DNA of 64,000 bases from Lentzea flava (GCF_014648475.1 NZ_BMRE01000008.1:124001-188000), one strand, 5' to 3'. Positions 16,701-38,449 are shown, numbered from the stretch's first letter. The notes: generated by a model from the letters alone, not told the origin. Numbers and translations are program-made.

Positions 16701-19700
16701 GGACGAGGGCGACGCGATCTCCGACTTCCCGGCCGACCGCGGCTGGCGGGTCGAGGACCTCTACGACCCCGACGGCACCCGCGCGGGCACCTCCTACGTG
16801 CGGCAGGGCGGGTTCCTGCACGACGCGGCGCAGTTCGACCCGGCGTTCTTCGGCATCAGCCCGCGCGAGGCGGCCGCGATGGACCCGCAGCAGCGCCTGC
16901 TGCTCGAAACCTCGTGGGAGTGCCTGGAGCACGCGGGAATCGACCCCGCCGTGCTGCGCGGCAGCCGCACCGGTGTGTTCACCGGCCTGATCAGCCAGGA
17001 GTACGGGCCGCGCCTGACCGAGGGCATCGCGGGCGCCGAGGGCTACCTCCTCACCGGCACCACGCCGAGCGTCGCGTCAGGCCGCATCGCCTACTCCCTC
17101 GGCCTCGAAGGGCCCGCTGTCACCGTCGACACGGCGTGCTCGGCTTCGCTCTTCGCGTTGCACCTCGCCTGCCAGGCCGTGCGGCTCGGCGAGTGCGAGC
17201 AGGCGCTGGCGGGCGGCGCGACCGTCATGCCGGCACCCGGCATGTTCGTGGAGCTCAGCAAGCAGGGCGCGTTGTCGCCCGACGGCCGCTGCAAGGCGTT
17301 CTCCGACGACGCCGACGGCACCGGCTGGGCCGAAGGTGCCGGTGTCGTGCTGGTGGAACGACTCTCCACCGCCCGCCGGCTCGGCCACCAGGTGCTCGCC
17401 GTCGTGCGCGGGTCCGCGGTCAACTCCGACGGCGCCTCCAACGGCCTGACCGCGCCGAACGGTTCGGCGCAGCGCAAGGTCATCCGGCAGGCACTGGCCA
17501 GCGCGGGTCTCCGGCCCTCCGACGTGCAGGTCGTGGAAGCGCACGGCACCGGCACCAAGCTCGGCGACCCCATCGAGGCCAACGCGATCCTCGCGACCTA
17601 CGGCCAGGACCGCGATCAGCCGGTGGTGCTCGGCTCGCTGAAGTCGTCCGTTGGCCACACCCAGGCAGCCGCCGGTGTGGCCGGCGTGATCAAGATGGTG
17701 TTGGCCCTGCGCAACGGGATCGTGCCGCGCACCCTGCACGTCACCAGCCCGACGTCCCGCGTCGACTGGACCTCCGGCGCGGTGAAGCTCGCGACCTCCA
17801 CCGAGCTGTGGCCCGCTGCTGACGGCCCGAAGCGCGCTGCCGTGTCGTCGTTCGGCATCAGCGGCACCAACGCGCACCTCGTGCTCGAAGAGGCTCCTGC
17901 CGAGCTGGTGACCACCCGCGCGGACGTGCCGGAACAGCCGCTCGTGTGGGCGTTGTCCGGCAAGACTCCCGCGGCGTTGCGGGCGCAGGCCGAGCAGCTG
18001 CTGGCCCACCTCGCCGAGCACCCGGAACTGCGTGACGACGACATCGGTTACTCGCTCGCGACCACCCGTGCCGCTTTCCCGCACCGGGCGTTCGTGATCG
18101 GGGAGGGCGACGACCTGCTGGAAGGCGTGCGGGAGATCGCCGACGGCGAGCCCGCGCCGAACGTGGTGCGCGGTGTCGCCGAGATCGAGGGCGGTGTCGT
18201 CTTCGTCTTCCCCGGTCAGGGTTCGCAGTGGGCGGGGATGGCCGCCGAGCTGCTGAACGCCTCACCGGTCTTCGCCGAGGCGTTCGCGGAGTGCTCGGCC
18301 GCCGTCGAGTCCTTTGTGGACTTCAGGGTGGCCGACGTGCTGAACGACTCGGCCGAGCTGGAGCGCATCGAGGTGCTGCAGCCGGTCCTGTTCACCGTGA
18401 TGGTGTCGCTGGCGCGACTGTGGCAGCGGTTCGGCGTCGAGCCTTCCGCCGTCGTGGGGCACTCGCAGGGCGAGATCGCCGCCGCGCACATCGCCGGCGC
18501 ACTCTCGTTGCGTGATGCGGCACGGCTCGTTGTCTTGCGCAGCAAGCTCTTCGCGGACGAGCTCGTCGGCAACGGCGCCGTCGCCTCCGTCGCGCTGCCC
18601 GCGGACGAGGTGCGGACGCGGCTGATCGACGGTCTGTCGCTGGCCGGTGTGAACGGCCCGACGGCCTGCACGGTCGCGGGTGCACTGGCCGCGCTCGAAG
18701 AGTTCGTGGCTCGGTGCGAGGCGGACGGGATCCGGGCGCGCGTCGTGCCGTCGACCGTTGCCTCGCACTGCGCCCAGGTCGAGCCGCTGCGCGAGCGCCT
18801 GCTCGAGCTGATCGGGACGCTGGAGCCGGCGGCCGCGCGCATTCCCTTCTACTCCACGGTGTCCGGTGGCCTGGTCGACACGCGCGAGCTGACCGCCGAG
18901 TACTGGTTCACCAACGCCCGGCAGCCCGTCGACTTCCTCGGCGCGCTCGGATCGCTGTTCGCCGACGGGCACCGGGTGTTCGTCGAGGCGAGCCCGCACC
19001 CCGTGCTCTCGGTCGGCGTGCAGGACTCCGCGGAGGCGGCGGACGTCGCTGTCGCCGCGGTCGGGTCGCTGCGCCGGGGCGAGGGTGGCCTGGCCCGGTT
19101 CCTGATGTCGGTCGCCGAGGTCAACGCTGCCGGTGTGCCGGTGAGGTGGGACGAGGTCTTCCCGGCCGCACACCGGGTCGAGCTGCCGACGTACGCGTTC
19201 CAGCGGCAGCGTTACTGGATCGCGCCGACCACCGGTGGCGCGCCGACCGGGGAGCACAGGTTCCTGCGCGGCAAGGTCGATCTCGCCGACGGCGGTGTCG
19301 TGTGGAGCGGACAGGTGTCCCTCGACGACGACGCGTGGCTGGCGGATCACGCCGCGATGGACGTGGTTCTGCTGCCCGGCACTGCTTTCCTGGAGATGGC
19401 CGCCCACGCCGGTGCGTCCGCGGGCTGTGACGTCGTGGACGAGCTGATCCTCCAGGCGCCGCTAGCGCTGCCCGCCGAGGGTTCGGTGGAGCTTCAGGTC
19501 GTGCTCGGCGGTGACCGCTCGATCGCGATCTATGCGCGAACCGCCTCGGATGCGCCGTGGACGCTGCACGCGTCCGGATCGGTGTCCGAGGGCGAGGCCG
19601 AGCCGGTCGACATCGCCTGGCCTCCCGCGGGCACGGCGGTCGAGGTCTCCTACGACTCGCTGAACCGGCTCGGCTACCGGTACGGGCCGTTGTTCCAGGG

Positions 19701-22700
19701 CCTGCGGGCGTTGTGGCGCGACGGTGACGACCTGTACGCCGAGGTGGAGCTGTCCGGCGACGGGGTGGACGGGTTCCGCCTGCACCCCGCGCTGCTCGAC
19801 GCCGCTCTGCACGCCCTGCCGCTGACCGCGGACAAGGGGCTGAGGCTGCCGTTCAGCTGGAGCGGTGTGCGGATCGCGTCCGGCAAGGCCACCTCGCTGC
19901 GGGTGCGACTGACGCCGTCCGGCGACGGGGCCGCGCTGGTCGCGACCGACGCGGACGGCAAGCTCGTGATCAGCGCCGAGTCGCTGGTGCTCCGGCCGCC
20001 CGCGCTCAGGGCGGACGTGCAGAAGCCGTTGCGGGTGCGGTGGGTCAGCGCGCCAGAAGGAACCGCTTCGACGGCCGACGCCGTGGTCCACGAGATCAGC
20101 GGCATCGATGACACGCATCGGGCGGTCGTCGAAACGCTGCGGCTGGTGCAGGACTCGCTCGCGGACGACCGGGTCGTGGTCATCGCGACGCGTGGTGCGG
20201 TCGCCGCACGGGGTTCCGAGGACGTGCGCGACCTGGCCGCGGCCTCGGTGTGGGGCCTGATCCGCAGCGCCCAGTCCGAGCACCCCGACCGGTTCGTGCT
20301 GGTGGACCTCGACCCGGCGGACGCCGCTCCGGTGCCGCTGCACGCGGTCCTCGCCTCCGGTGAGCCGCAACTCGCGCTGCGCGACGGACGCCTGCTGGTG
20401 CCCAGGCTCGGCGACGAGCCGGACCTGTTGGACGCACCCGACGGCAACTGGATGCTCGACGTCTCGCGGCGCGGTTCGCTGGACGGCCTGGTGCTGCGGG
20501 AGGTTCCCGAGACCGAACTCGCACCGGACGAGGTGCGGGTCGAGGTGCGCGCGGTCGGCATGAACTTCCGCGACGCCCTGATCACGCTCGACATGTACCC
20601 CGGTGACGGCCTGCTCGGCACCGAGAGCGCGGGCGTCGTGCTGGAAACCGGTTCTGACGTCACGGAGTTCGCCGCCGGCGACCGCGTGATGGGCCTCTTC
20701 CCGCGCGGCACCGGACCGGTCGCGGTGACCGACCACCGGTTGCTCGCCCACGTGCCCGGCGAGTGGACGTGGGCGCAGGCCGCCGGCACGCCGGTCGTCT
20801 TCCTCACCGCCTACCACGCGTTGGTGGAACTGGCGGAGCTGCGGCGCGGTGAGTCGTTGCTGCTGCACGCCGCCACGGGTGGCGTTGGCATGGCGGCGTT
20901 GCAGCTCGCGCGCCACCTCGGCGCCGAGGTGTTCGCCACGGCCAGCCCCGCCAAGCACGACGTGCTGCGCTCTCTCGGCGTGGCCGACGACCACATCGCG
21001 TCGTCGCGTGATCTCGCGTTCGCCGAGGAGTTCCGTCAGGTCGACGTGGTGCTGAACTCGCTGACCCGCGAGTTCGTCGACGCCTCGATCGGGCTGCTGC
21101 GCAACGGCGGCCGGTTCGTGGAGATGGGCAAGAACGACATCCGCGACGAGGTCCGCCCCGACGTCCGGTACCAGGCGTTCGACCTGCTGGTGCTCGAACC
21201 CGGCCGCATCCGGCGGATGTTCGACGCGCTGGAGCCGTTGTTCGGACAGGGTGTGCTGACGCCGCTGCCGGTGACGGCGTGGGAGGTGCGCGAGGCGCGT
21301 GCCGCGTTGCGCCACCTCAGCCAGGCCCGGCACGTCGGCAAGGTCGTGCTGACGCTGCCCCGCAAGCTCGACCCCGAGGGCACGGTGCTGATCACCGGCG
21401 GCACGGGCACGCTCGGCGCCCACGTTGCCCGGCGGCTCGTGCAGCGGCACGGCGTCCGGCACCTGCTCCTGGTGAGCCGCAGCGGTTCGGCTGTCGACCT
21501 GGGCGACCTCGACGCGTCCGTGACCGTCGCGCGGTGCGACGCTTCCGACGCCGAGGCGCTGCGGGCGGTGCTCGCGAACATCCCGGCCGAGCATCCGCTG
21601 ACCGCTGTGGTGCACGCCGCCGGTGTGCTCGACGACGCGACCGTCGAGAGCATGACACCCGAACAGGTGCGAAACGTGTTGGCGCCCAAGGCCGACGCCG
21701 CGTGGCACCTGCACGAGCTCACCGCCCACCTCGACCTCGCCGAGTTCGCGCTGTTCTCGTCAGCCGCCGGCACGATCGGCACCGGCGGGCAGGCGAACTA
21801 CGCCGCCGCCAACGCGTTCCTCGACGCCCTGGCCGAGCACCGGCACGCCCTCGGCCTGCCCGCCACCAGCATGGCGTGGGGCTACTGGGCCGAATCCAGC
21901 GGCATGTCCGGGCATCTGACGTCGGAAGACCTCGGCAGGCTCGGCCGGTCCGGCGTGCTGCCCATGTCCACTGAGGACGGTCTCGCGCTGTTCGACCGCG
22001 ACTTCCTCGGTGCCGCCGCGGTCACGGTTCCCGCGCGGATCGACAGGTCCGGCACGGGCGTGGTGCCCGCGGTGCTGCGGTCACTCGTGAAGGCCCGCAC
22101 GGCACGCACCGAACGCGAGTTGCCGCTCGCGGAACGGCTCTCCGGGCTGACCGCGGCCGAGCAGCACCGGGTGCTGCTGGAGCTGGTGTGCGCCAACGCC
22201 GCTGTCGTGCTCGGGCACGCCGACGCGTCCGGGTTCAACGTCACGCAGGCGTTCAAGGACCACGGGTTCGACTCGCTGACCGCCGTGGAGATGCGCAACC
22301 GCCTGGTCGCGGCGACCGGGCTGAAGCTGCCGTCGACGCTGCTGTTCGACCACCCGACGCCGGAACAGCTGGCCCGCGGCCTGCGCGCGAAGCTCGTGCC
22401 GGAAAACGCGCCGGTCCCACAGAAGCCGAAGCCGGTCGTCACCAGCGAACGCGAGCCCATCGCGGTCGTCGGCGTGGCCTGCCGGTTCCCCGGCGCCGAC
22501 GACACCGACGGTTTCTGGGACCTGCTCCGCTCCGGCCGCGACGCCGTGCGCCCGGTTCCGCCGCAGCGCTGGGACCCTGCCGAGTTCGCGGGCACCGCAC
22601 CCGGCAGGACCGTGCCCGTCGAGGGCGGCTTCCTCGACCGTCCGGTGGACGAGTTCGACCCGCTGTTCTTCGGCATCTCCCCGCGGGAAGCGCAGGAGAT

Positions 22701-25700
22701 GGACCCGCAGCAGCGGTTGTTCCTCGAAGTCGCCTGGGAGGCGCTGGAGGACGCGGGCCTCGCGGGCGCGAACCTCGCCGGCAGCAGGACCGGTGTGTTC
22801 GCCAGCGCGATCTGGCAGGACTACGCGGCACTGGCCCCGGACGTCGACCAGTTCTCGCTGCACTCGGCTACGGGCAGGGCGCTCAACATGGTCGCGAACC
22901 GCCTGTCCTACGCACTCGGCCTGCGCGGGCCGAGCCTGATGGTCGACAGCGCCTGCTCGTCGTCGCTGCTCGCGATCCACCTCGCCTGCCAGAGCCTGTG
23001 GTCCGGCGAGTCGACCGCGGCGATCGCGGGCGGGTCGAGCCTGATCCTCAACCCGGCGACCATGGTGGCGCTCACCCAGTTCGGCGGCCTGTCGCCGGAC
23101 GGGCGCTGCAAGGCGTTCGACGGCAGCGCCGACGGCTTCGGCCGCGGTGAGGGCTGCGGTGTCGTGGTGCTCAAGCCGTTGTCGCGGGCGATCGCCGACG
23201 GCGACGACATCTGGTGCACCATCCGCGGTTCCGCGTCGAACAACGACGGTCTCAGCAACGGTCTCACCGCGCCGAGCGTCACCGCGCAGGAGGACGTGCT
23301 GCGCGAGGCCTACCGCCGCTCGGGCGTCGACCCGCGCGACGTCCACTACGTCGAAACGCACGGCACCGGAACGTCGCTGGGCGACCCGATCGAGGCGAAC
23401 GCGCTGGGTGCCGTGGTCGGCGGGCAGCGCGACGACGCACTCGTGATCGGCTCGGTGAAGACCAACATCGGTCACCTGGAGGCCGCGGCGGGTGTCGCGG
23501 GCTTCATCAAGGCAGTGCTGGTGCTGCGCCACCGCGAGGTGCCGCCGAACCTGCACTTCGCGAACCCCAACCCGGAGATCGACTTCGCCGGTCTCGGACT
23601 GCGGGTGCCCACCGCGCTTGAGGCGTGGCCGGCCGAGCGGGCTCCGTTCGCCGCGGTCAGCGCGTTCGGGTGGGGCGGCACGAACGTCCACATCGTCCTG
23701 GAGGGCTCGGAGCAGACCACCACCGAGACTCCTGACGACCAGGACAGCCACCTCGTGGTGCTGTCCGCGAAGACGCCAGAGGCGCTGCGGGAGCACGCGG
23801 CCAACGTCGCCGCCGCGGACCTGCCGGTGCGCGAGGTCGCGGCCGCCGCGTCGGCACGGATGGCGTTGCCGCACCGGCTCGCCGTGGTCGCGGACACCAG
23901 CGCGGACCTCGCGGAAGCGCTTGCGGCACACGGACGTGGCGAGACCCACGTCGGTGTCGTCACGGGCGCGGCCGAAGCTCCACCGAAGATCGCGTTCGTC
24001 TTCCCGGGCCAGGGTTCGCAGTGGATCGGCATGGGACGCGAACTTCTCGCGACCGAGCCGGTTTTCCGTGCGGCGCTGGAGGAGTGCGACGCGGCCGTCA
24101 GCCAGTTCGCCGACTGGTCGGTCATCGCCGAGCTGGAGGCGGACGAGGACACCTCGCAGCTGCACCGGATCGACGTCGTGCAGCCGATGCTGTTCGCCGT
24201 CGAGGTCGCGCTGGCCGCGCTGTGGCGGTCGTGGGGCGTCGAACCGGACGCCGTCGTCGGCCACAGCATGGGCGAGATCGCCGCCGCGCACGTCGCCGGT
24301 GTGCTGACGATCGAGGACGCGGCCAGGATCATCTGCCTGCGCAGTTCGTTGCTGCGCCGCGTGGCCGGCCAGGGCGCGATGCTCGCGGCCGAGCTCACCC
24401 TCGACGAGGCGGCCGAGGTCATCGCCGGGCACGAGGACAAGGTCTCCGTCGGCGTCAACAACAGCCCGCGCTCGACCGTGCTGTCCGGTGACCCCGCCGC
24501 ACTGGAGCTGATCAAGGCGAAGCTCGAGGCGGACGAGGTGTTCTGCCGATGGGTCAAGGTGGACGTGGCATCGCACAGCCCGCAGATGGACCCGCTGCGC
24601 GACGACCTGTACGCCGCCGTGGCCGCGGTCAGGCCGCGGAAGGCCACCGTGCCGGTCTACTCGACGGTCCGCGGCGAGGTGCTCGACGGCACCACGATGG
24701 ACGCGGACTACTGGGTCGACAACCTGCGCGCACCTGTGCTGTTCTCCGGCCAGATCAGCGCTCTCGCCCAGGACGGCGTGAAGGCGTTCGTGGAGATGAC
24801 GCCGCACCCGATCCTGCTGCCCGCGGTCGAGCAGAACGTCCCCGGCACCACGGCCCTGCCCTCGTTGCGGCGCAACGAACCCGAACGGCCGTCGATGCTG
24901 CGCACCCTCGCGCGGCTGCACGTGCTCGGCCTGCCGATCCAGGGCAGCCCGGCGATCAGGCCTGCCCGGCGGGTCAAGCTGCCGACCTACCCGTGGCAGC
25001 GCGAGAGCTTCTGGCACCCCAGCGAGACCAGGCGGACCAAGCGGACCCGCGTGGCGGGGGAGCACCCGCTGCTCGGCGAACGGCTGGACTCGCCGCTGGA
25101 GCCAGGAACCCGGTTCTGGCAGTGGGAGATCGACTCGGACACGGCCGCCGTCCGCGACCACCGGGTCGGCGGGGTCGCGATCGTGCCCGGCGCGCTGTAC
25201 GTGGACGTGCTGCTCGCGGCGGCCGCCGACATCCGGCCCGGTGAGGACTTCGACATCACCGGCATGGTGTTCGCCGAGCCGCTCGTCGTCAGGGACGGGG
25301 TGCGGCACCGGATGCAGCTGGTGGTCACCGAGGACCTGACCGCCCGGTTCTTCGCGGTCACGGAAGGCGGGCCGCTGGAGCTGGCCCACGCGAGCCTGGC
25401 GCCACGCGAAGAGGCGCCCGCCCCGGACACCGCGGTGCTCGCCGGGACCTTCGAAACCCTGAAGGGCGAGGAGTTCTACCGGGTGCTCGCCGAGCGCGAC
25501 GTCCGCTACGGCCCCGCCTATCAGGGCGTCGTCCAGGTCGAGTTCTCCGCGACCGAGGCGACCGCCGTGATCGAGCTGCCCACCGCCGCCGAAGACCCCG
25601 GCCACCTGGTGCACCCGTCGTACCTCGACTCCGCGCTCCAGGTCGCCATCCCGCCGGTCCTGGCCGCGCTCGGCGAGGACAACTCGGCCCTGGTGAGCAC

Positions 25701-26286
25701 GAGCCTGGCCCGCATCTCCGTCCACAAGCGACACCTGGGCGAGGGACGCGTGCACGCCACGGTGCGGAAGGAAGGCGACGTCTTCCTCGGCGACGTGCTG
25801 GTGCTCGACCCGGAGGGAAATCTCGTCGTCGAAGCGACCGGACTGCGGATGGCGTTGGTGGACAACGGTTCCGGCGTCACCCCGGCGCAGGAACCGCTCG
25901 CGGACATCAAGGCGCTGGCCCCGGCCGACCGCATCGAGGCGGTCGAGACCCTGATCGCCACGACCGTGTCCGGCGTGGTCGGCCTGCCCGCCGAACGGAT
26001 CGGGCGCGACCAGCCGTTGCGCGGGTTCGGCATCGACTCGGTGATGTCCATGGAACTGCGCAACCGCCTGGAGGCCGCGTTCGGCGTGCGGCTGTCGGCG
26101 ACGTTGATCTGGAACTACCCCACGGTGCACGACCTGGCCCGCTTCCTCGCGGACCTCGCGGGTCTGACACCGGAGAACGAAGCCGCACCTGTCGAGGAGA
26201 TCGTGCTCGACGTGCCGGCCCACGAGTCCGATGACCTGGTCGAACGAGAGCTCGCTGAGCTGCTGCAGCGGATGGAGAACTTCTGA
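13732..26286 (+). CDS. Modular type I PKS: KSQ-AT-ACP / KS-AT-DH-ER-KR-ACP / KS-AT-DH-ACP
   Basis: 4184 residues, three modules. Loader: KS with Gln158 in place of the active Cys (VDTGQSSS), a decarboxylating KSQ; AT with Ser592 (GHSQG) and VASH at 690; ACP Ser906. Module 1: KS Cys1136; AT Ser1578 with VASH at 1676; DH His1873 (HxxxDxxxxP rather than HxxxGxxxxP) and Asp2023; [11 protein letters not shown] at 2378; [10 protein letters not shown] at 2555, B-type LDD at 2633, Ser2677/Tyr2690; ACP Ser2848. Module 2: KS Cys3075; AT Ser3512 (GHSMG), VASH at 3612; intact DH with His3810 and Asp3966/Gln3970; ACP Ser4103; no KR. VASH motifs suggest methylmalonyl loading. The C-terminal helix ([12 protein letters not shown]) is a docking tail to the next protein. 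The ATG at 13732 is 11 bp after the deacetylase gene; the stop overlaps the next start by one base. Confidence 0.95.
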   Translation: MSGNDAIAVIGLSCRLPGAPDARSLWHLLADGRSALVDEAPGRPGLGRGGYLTGIDLFDHDFFGISPREAAAMDPQQRLVLELSWEALEDAGVLPAELRGTRTGVFAGSIADDYATLVRSSDSVTQHSLTGLQRGIIANRVSYFLGLRGPSMTVDTGQSSSLVAVHLACESLRAGESGIALAAGVQLNLAPASKVVADRFGGLSPDGECFTFDARANGYVRGEGGAVVVLKRLTDAVADGDRVLAVIRGSAVNNDGGGDGLTAPEQAAQEAVIRLAHERAGTSPSDTCFVELHGTGTRLGDPVEAGAIGAVIGAGRAEPVLVGSVKTNIGHLEGAAGVAGLVKAVLAISHRQLPPSLNHVTPNPAIRLDSLGIRVNTALSPLPGKDFIAGVSAFGVGGTNCHVVLSDWETPVQDAPADPAVTPWLISGREPQAVRDQAARLIEHLERNPDLSPAAVGRSLATRRTRFEHRAVVVNGNVDELRVLAEGGASAGIVEGSGSCERVAFVFPGQGSQWVGMAVELLDASPVFAERMRECDAAIREYAGFSVIDVLDDAEALARIEILQPVLFAVMVSLAALWESYGVVPSAVVGHSQGEIAAAHIAGVLTLEDAARIVVLRSRLFAEELAGNGAVASVALPLDEVRARLSDELSIAGINGPRSVTVAGPVGALQSFVDGCVADGHRARVIASTVASHCAQVEPLREQLLDLLAPVTPQPGEIPFYSTVTGTLLDGEQLDAHYWFRNAREPVDFVAAVTSLLTDGHQAFVEASAHPVLAAAVGEIAEHAGADVVAVGSTRRDDGGLARFVTSVAEAAVRGVEVDWSAAFDGGPGADLPTYAFQRTSHWIETSTSTEAEAPSFARTEAPVVDQRERRSMLELVCAHTAAVSGRAALGPGQASKAFKELGFDSPMSSQLRNRLAAATGLAPATSVVFDHPTPELLARHLTELAGESTQDAVESAPVVDTEDPVVIVGMACRLPGDIRSPEDLWRLLMDEGDAISDFPADRGWRVEDLYDPDGTRAGTSYVRQGGFLHDAAQFDPAFFGISPREAAAMDPQQRLLLETSWECLEHAGIDPAVLRGSRTGVFTGLISQEYGPRLTEGIAGAEGYLLTGTTPSVASGRIAYSLGLEGPAVTVDTACSASLFALHLACQAVRLGECEQALAGGATVMPAPGMFVELSKQGALSPDGRCKAFSDDADGTGWAEGAGVVLVERLSTARRLGHQVLAVVRGSAVNSDGASNGLTAPNGSAQRKVIRQALASAGLRPSDVQVVEAHGTGTKLGDPIEANAILATYGQDRDQPVVLGSLKSSVGHTQAAAGVAGVIKMVLALRNGIVPRTLHVTSPTSRVDWTSGAVKLATSTELWPAADGPKRAAVSSFGISGTNAHLVLEEAPAELVTTRADVPEQPLVWALSGKTPAALRAQAEQLLAHLAEHPELRDDDIGYSLATTRAAFPHRAFVIGEGDDLLEGVREIADGEPAPNVVRGVAEIEGGVVFVFPGQGSQWAGMAAELLNASPVFAEAFAECSAAVESFVDFRVADVLNDSAELERIEVLQPVLFTVMVSLARLWQRFGVEPSAVVGHSQGEIAAAHIAGALSLRDAARLVVLRSKLFADELVGNGAVASVALPADEVRTRLIDGLSLAGVNGPTACTVAGALAALEEFVARCEADGIRARVVPSTVASHCAQVEPLRERLLELIGTLEPAAARIPFYSTVSGGLVDTRELTAEYWFTNARQPVDFLGALGSLFADGHRVFVEASPHPVLSVGVQDSAEAADVAVAAVGSLRRGEGGLARFLMSVAEVNAAGVPVRWDEVFPAAHRVELPTYAFQRQRYWIAPTTGGAPTGEHRFLRGKVDLADGGVVWSGQVSLDDDAWLADHAAMDVVLLPGTAFLEMAAHAGASAGCDVVDELILQAPLALPAEGSVELQVVLGGDRSIAIYARTASDAPWTLHASGSVSEGEAEPVDIAWPPAGTAVEVSYDSLNRLGYRYGPLFQGLRALWRDGDDLYAEVELSGDGVDGFRLHPALLDAALHALPLTADKGLRLPFSWSGVRIASGKATSLRVRLTPSGDGAALVATDADGKLVISAESLVLRPPALRADVQKPLRVRWVSAPEGTASTADAVVHEISGIDDTHRAVVETLRLVQDSLADDRVVVIATRGAVAARGSEDVRDLAAASVWGLIRSAQSEHPDRFVLVDLDPADAAPVPLHAVLASGEPQLALRDGRLLVPRLGDEPDLLDAPDGNWMLDVSRRGSLDGLVLREVPETELAPDEVRVEVRAVGMNFRDALITLDMYPGDGLLGTESAGVVLETGSDVTEFAAGDRVMGLFPRGTGPVAVTDHRLLAHVPGEWTWAQAAGTPVVFLTAYHALVELAELRRGESLLLHAATGGVGMAALQLARHLGAEVFATASPAKHDVLRSLGVADDHIASSRDLAFAEEFRQVDVVLNSLTREFVDASIGLLRNGGRFVEMGKNDIRDEVRPDVRYQAFDLLVLEPGRIRRMFDALEPLFGQGVLTPLPVTAWEVREARAALRHLSQARHVGKVVLTLPRKLDPEGTVLITGGTGTLGAHVARRLVQRHGVRHLLLVSRSGSAVDLGDLDASVTVARCDASDAEALRAVLANIPAEHPLTAVVHAAGVLDDATVESMTPEQVRNVLAPKADAAWHLHELTAHLDLAEFALFSSAAGTIGTGGQANYAAANAFLDALAEHRHALGLPATSMAWGYWAESSGMSGHLTSEDLGRLGRSGVLPMSTEDGLALFDRDFLGAAAVTVPARIDRSGTGVVPAVLRSLVKARTARTERELPLAERLSGLTAAEQHRVLLELVCANAAVVLGHADASGFNVTQAFKDHGFDSLTAVEMRNRLVAATGLKLPSTLLFDHPTPEQLARGLRAKLVPENAPVPQKPKPVVTSEREPIAVVGVACRFPGADDTDGFWDLLRSGRDAVRPVPPQRWDPAEFAGTAPGRTVPVEGGFLDRPVDEFDPLFFGISPREAQEMDPQQRLFLEVAWEALEDAGLAGANLAGSRTGVFASAIWQDYAALAPDVDQFSLHSATGRALNMVANRLSYALGLRGPSLMVDSACSSSLLAIHLACQSLWSGESTAAIAGGSSLILNPATMVALTQFGGLSPDGRCKAFDGSADGFGRGEGCGVVVLKPLSRAIADGDDIWCTIRGSASNNDGLSNGLTAPSVTAQEDVLREAYRRSGVDPRDVHYVETHGTGTSLGDPIEANALGAVVGGQRDDALVIGSVKTNIGHLEAAAGVAGFIKAVLVLRHREVPPNLHFANPNPEIDFAGLGLRVPTALEAWPAERAPFAAVSAFGWGGTNVHIVLEGSEQTTTETPDDQDSHLVVLSAKTPEALREHAANVAAADLPVREVAAAASARMALPHRLAVVADTSADLAEALAAHGRGETHVGVVTGAAEAPPKIAFVFPGQGSQWIGMGRELLATEPVFRAALEECDAAVSQFADWSVIAELEADEDTSQLHRIDVVQPMLFAVEVALAALWRSWGVEPDAVVGHSMGEIAAAHVAGVLTIEDAARIICLRSSLLRRVAGQGAMLAAELTLDEAAEVIAGHEDKVSVGVNNSPRSTVLSGDPAALELIKAKLEADEVFCRWVKVDVASHSPQMDPLRDDLYAAVAAVRPRKATVPVYSTVRGEVLDGTTMDADYWVDNLRAPVLFSGQISALAQDGVKAFVEMTPHPILLPAVEQNVPGTTALPSLRRNEPERPSMLRTLARLHVLGLPIQGSPAIRPARRVKLPTYPWQRESFWHPSETRRTKRTRVAGEHPLLGERLDSPLEPGTRFWQWEIDSDTAAVRDHRVGGVAIVPGALYVDVLLAAAADIRPGEDFDITGMVFAEPLVVRDGVRHRMQLVVTEDLTARFFAVTEGGPLELAHASLAPREEAPAPDTAVLAGTFETLKGEEFYRVLAERDVRYGPAYQGVVQVEFSATEATAVIELPTAAEDPGHLVHPSYLDSALQVAIPPVLAALGEDNSALVSTSLARISVHKRHLGEGRVHATVRKEGDVFLGDVLVLDPEGNLVVEATGLRMALVDNGSGVTPAQEPLADIKALAPADRIEAVETLIATTVSGVVGLPAERIGRDQPLRGFGIDSVMSMELRNRLEAAFGVRLSATLIWNYPTVHDLARFLADLAGLTPENEAAPVEEIVLDVPAHESDDLVERELAELLQRMENF

Positions 26287-29200
26287 TGGGGGACAACACG
26301 AAGGCGACGCTGCAGGCGATCCGCCGGTTGCGGGACAAGGTCGACGCGCTGGAGTCGGCCAAGCGCGAGCCCATCGCGATCGTCGGCATCGGCTGCCGGC
26401 TGCCCGGCGGGGCGAACTCGCCGGAGGAGCTGTGGCAGCTCGTCAAGGACGCCGTCGACACGATCACCGAGGTGCCGCCGGAGCGCTGGGACGCCGATGC
26501 GTTCTACGACCCGGACCCGGAGACCGTCGGGCGGATGACGTTCCGGCAGGGCGCCTTCGTGGACGACGTCGTGGGCTTCGACCCGTACTTCTTCGGCATC
26601 TCACCGAAGGAAGCGGCCAGGATGGACCCGCAGCAGCGGCTCTTCCTGGAGGTCGCGTGGGAGGCGCTGGAGGACGCCGGGCAGACGCGCGAGTCGTTGC
26701 TCGGCAGTGACACCGGCGTGTTCGTCGGCGCGAACAACACCGACTACTTCCAGATGCAGCTCGCCGCGCCCGAGTCGCTGCACATGTACACGACCGGCGG
26801 TGGCTCCAACAGCATCATCCCCAACAGGTTGTCCTACCTGTTCGACTTCCGCGGGCCGAGCCTCGTCGTCGACACGGCCTGCTCGTCGTCGCTGGTCGCG
26901 GTGCACCTGGCCGTGCAGTCGCTGCGCGCCAGGGAGAGCGAGATGGCCGTCGTCGGCGGCACGAACATGATCCTCTCGCCGATGACGACCATGGCCCACG
27001 CCAAGGGGCTTCCGCTCGCGCCGGACGGCAGGTGCAAGACGTTCGACGCCGCCGCCGACGGCTACACCCGCGGTGAGGGCGTGGCCGTGGTCGTGCTGAA
27101 GCGGCTGTCCGACGCCGTCGCGGCCGGTGACCGGATCTGGGCGGTCATCAAGGGCACGGCCACCAACCAGGACGGCCTGACCAACGGCATGACCGCGCCG
27201 AACGGCCTGGCGCAGCGCAGGGTCTTCGAGCAGGCGCTGCGCAACGGCGGCGTCGCGCCCGAGCAGGTCACGCTGCTGGAAGCCCACGGCACCGGCACGG
27301 CACTCGGCGACCCGATCGAGGTCGAGGCGCTGACATCGGTCTACGGCAAACAGGCCGACAACGCCTGCGCGCTCGGCTCGATCAAGACCAACGTCGGCCA
27401 CCTGGAGGCGGCCGCCGGCATCACCGGCCTGCTCAAGGTCGTGCTGAGCATCCACCACGGCCAGATCGCGCCGCACCGGATGAACTCGCTGAACCCCCAC
27501 ATCGAGATCGACAGCACCAGGCTCTTCATCCCCGGTGAGCTGCAAGCGTGGGACGTGCCCGACGAGGTCCGCCACGGTGCGGTGAGCGCGTTCGGCGCGG
27601 GCGGCACCAACGCCCACGTCGTGCTGGGCCCGCCGCCGCGAACGGAGTCCACTGAGGACACCGGCGACCTGCGGATCCTGCCGATCACGGCACGCAGCGC
27701 GGAAGCGCTCGCACCGATGGTCACCGCCTACCGCGACTTCCTCGCCTCCGAGCCGGGATCGCTCAAGGACATCGCCCACACCGCGACCCACCGCCGGACC
27801 CAGCACGAGCACCGCCTGGTCGTCGTGGCGCAGGACGCGGCCGCAGCGGCGGACCGGCTGACGTCGTGGCTCGACGGCGAGGGCGGGCCTGGCATCGCCA
27901 CCGGCAGCACCACGGCACCCGTCGAGGGCGGCATCGTGTTCGTCTGCCCCGGCCAGGGCGCGCAACGACCGGGCATGGGCCACGAGCTGATGACCCGCTG
28001 CGAGGCCTTCCGCACCGCGGTGCTGGAGGTCGACGAGGCGCTGAAGCCCCACCAGGACGGCCGTTCCGTCCTCGACGAGATCCTCCGCGTCGACGCGGCC
28101 GAGCTCGCCGACCGCATCGACCTCGTGCAGCCCGCGCTCTTCGCCGTCACGGTCGGCCTCGCCGCACGCTGGCGTGCGCTGGGCATCGAACCGGACGCGG
28201 TCGTCGGCCACAGCCTCGGCGAGGTCGCCGCCGCGCACATCGCGGGCGCCCTCAGCCTCGACGACGCGGCGAAGATCGTGAGCCTGCGCAGCACGTTGCT
28301 GCGCAAGCTGAGCGGCAAGGGCGCGATGCTCGTCGTGGCGCTGCCGATCGAGGAAGCCACCGCGCTCGTCGCCGACCACCAGGGTCTCGTCTCGGTCGCC
28401 GTCAGCAACAGCCCGGCGTCCACGGTGATCTCCGGCGACCCGGCCACGCTCGACTCGCTCGCCGAGGAGCTCAAGGCGCGCAACGTCTTCTGCCGCCCGA
28501 TGAAGTCGGACGTCGCCGGCCACAGCCCGCAGATGGACACCCTGCGCGACGAACTGCTCGCGGGCCTCGCGGACATCAGGCCCGCCGCCGCGCACATCCC
28601 GATCTTCTCGACCGTCACCGGTGGCCCGGTCAACGGCGAGGAGCTCGACGCCGGCCACTGGTTCCGCAACCTGCGCCAGCCCGTGCTGTTCTGGGACACC
28701 ATCCGCCGGCTAGTCGACGACAAGCACGGCGTGTTCCTGGAGCTCGGCCCGCACCCGGTCGTGCTGAACTCCGTCGAGGAGGCGTTCGAGCAGGCCGGGG
28801 TCACGGGCCTCGCGCTGCCGTCGATGCGCCGCGACGAGCCGGAGGACCTCGCCTCGCTGGAGAGCCTCGGCTCGCTGCACGCCCACGGCTTCGACGTCTC
28901 ACTGTCCACAGCAGACGCTTCCGTCGTCGCGCTGCCTCCCTACGCGTGGCAGAAGGAGCGCTACTGGTTCACCAGCAGCGCGCCCACCGCACCCCAACTG
29001 ACCGGTGCGGCAGCAGAAGAGGCCATCGAGATCGTCGCGCAACGCACCGCGGAGCCGCAGGTCAGGACCGAGGAGGACCTGTTCGGGTTCGTGCTCGACA
29101 CCGTCGCCGGGTTCCTGGAGATGACCAGCAGCAGGATCGACCCGAACACCGGGTTCTTCCAGATGGGCATGGACTCGCTGATCGCGCGCAAGGTCCGGCA

Positions 29201-29404
29201 GCGGCTGGAGACCGCGCTGGAGGTGAAGCTGCCCGCCGCGGTGATGTTCGAGCACCCGAGCGTCGTGCAGCTGAGCAAGTACCTCCTCACGAAGCTCGGC
29301 GACGCCGAAACCCCGCAAGAAACTTCGGAAATCGACGACCTCACCGAGGACGAGCTCCTCGCCGTCCTCGCCGACGAACTCGGCAACACCACAGGGAGCA
29401 CCCG

Positions 29405-29408
<4 letters not shown>
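26286..29408 (+). CDS. Type I PKS, single module KS-AT-ACP
   Basis: 1040 residues. A short coiled-coil N-terminus (about residues 1-28) fits a docking domain. KS is complete with Cys199 (VDTACSSS), and the two histidine boxes ([15 protein letters not shown]) are present. AT has Ser643 (GHSLG) and a VAGH motif at 743-746. Reported ethylmalonyl-loading ATs often carry xAGH here, so this is the best candidate consumer of the ethylmalonyl-CoA made by the ccr subcluster. ACP Ser964 lies in MGMDSL. No reductive domain is present, so the beta-keto group should stay. Start and stop overlap its neighbours (TGATG and ATGA), giving tight coupling in the operon. Confidence 0.94.
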
Positions 29409-37276
<7,868 letters not shown>

Positions 37277-37304
37277 ATCACTCTACAAAGGACGGAAGAG
37301 TTCG

Positions 37305-38435
37305 ATGACACTCAAGTTCGGCGCGTTCATGGCACCGTTCCACGGCCTGGGGGAGAACCCGTCGGCCACCTTCTGGCGCAACATGGAGCTCATCGAGTGG
37401 CTGGACGTGCTCGGCATCGACGAGGCGTGGGTCGGTGAGCACCACTCCGGCGGCTGGTCGCTGATCAGCTCGCCAGAGTTGTTCCTCGCCGCGGCCGCCG
37501 AGCGCACCCGCCAGATCAAGCTGGGCACCGGCGTCGTCAGCCTGCCCTACCACCACCCGCTGACCGCCGCCGGCCGCATCGTGCAGCTGCACCACCAGAG
37601 CCGCGGCCGCGCGATGTTCGGCATGGGCGCGGGTGTCTCGCCCGCCGACGCGTCGATGATGGGCATCGCGCCGAGCGACCAGCGCCGCATGATGGCCGAG
37701 TCGCTCGACGCGCTCGTCGGCCTGATCCAGGGCAGCGACCCGGTCACCCGCAAGACCGACTGGTTCGAGCTGCGCGACGCGTCGCTGCAGCTGCGCCCGT
37801 ACCCGAACCAGCCGCTCGACATGGTCGTGGCGAGCGCCGGTTCCGAGCGCGGCATGCGCCTCGCCGGCAAGTACGGCCTGCAGGCGCTGACGTTCGCCGG
37901 TCGCCCCGGCATGCAGGACCCGCCGCTCGCCGCGCTGTGGCAGGCGGCGGAGGACGAGGCCGCCAAGCACGGCCAGACCGTCGACCGCAAGGACTGGCGC
38001 GTCACGGTCTGCGTGCACATCGCCGAGAGCCGCAAGGAGGCGCTCGACCAGGTGCGGCCGGGCATGAGCCGGTGGTACCAGGAGTACGTGCGCGACACGT
38101 TCGGCGCCCCGGCCACCCTGCCCGCGGGTCAGGAGGCCGACGCCGCGCTGGAGACCGGTTCGGTGATCATCGGCTCGCCCGAGGAGGCCGTCGAGGCCAT
38201 CCAGCGCAAGCTCGACGAGAGCGGCGGCTTCGGCACGTTGCTGGTCAACACGCACGACTGGGCCTCCCGCGAGGACATCAAGCGCAGCTTCGAGCTGCTG
38301 GCCCGCTACGTGGTGCCGGAGTTCAACGGCGCCCTCGACGGCCCCCGCGCCTCGCAGCGCTGGGTCGCCGAGAACCGCTCGGGCTTCCAGGCCCAGGCGC
38401 GCGAGGCCGCCCAGGCCGCCGCGCCCGCCAAGTAA
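37305..38435 (+). CDS. Luciferase-like FMN-dependent monooxygenase
   Basis: 376 residues, bacterial luciferase-like (LLM) barrel. Recognisable parts are FGAFMAPFHGLGENP at the N-terminus, EAWVGEHHSGGW, LGTGVVSLPYHHPL and RAMFGMGAGVSP, with the phosphate-binding loop near VVASAGSERGMRLAGKYG. Such enzymes use reduced FMN and O2 for hydroxylation, epoxidation, Baeyer-Villiger reactions or sulfur/nitrogen oxidation. The gene lies 28 bp after the TE-containing gene and 14 bp before a flavin reductase, so the two form a two-component oxygenase acting late in the pathway, perhaps on the thiazoline or a ketone. The ATG at 37305 has GGAAGAG upstream. Confidence 0.92.
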   Translation: MTLKFGAFMAPFHGLGENPSATFWRNMELIEWLDVLGIDEAWVGEHHSGGWSLISSPELFLAAAAERTRQIKLGTGVVSLPYHHPLTAAGRIVQLHHQSRGRAMFGMGAGVSPADASMMGIAPSDQRRMMAESLDALVGLIQGSDPVTRKTDWFELRDASLQLRPYPNQPLDMVVASAGSERGMRLAGKYGLQALTFAGRPGMQDPPLAALWQAAEDEAAKHGQTVDRKDWRVTVCVHIAESRKEALDQVRPGMSRWYQEYVRDTFGAPATLPAGQEADAALETGSVIIGSPEEAVEAIQRKLDESGGFGTLLVNTHDWASREDIKRSFELLARYVVPEFNGALDGPRASQRWVAENRSGFQAQAREAAQAAAPAK

Positions 38436-38449
38436 CCGCAGGAGGGGTC

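Noticed and set aside
22081..26223. 1380-codon minus-strand open frame
   Set aside because: It lies entirely within the first PKS gene, with low-complexity composition and no recognisable motif; a shadow.
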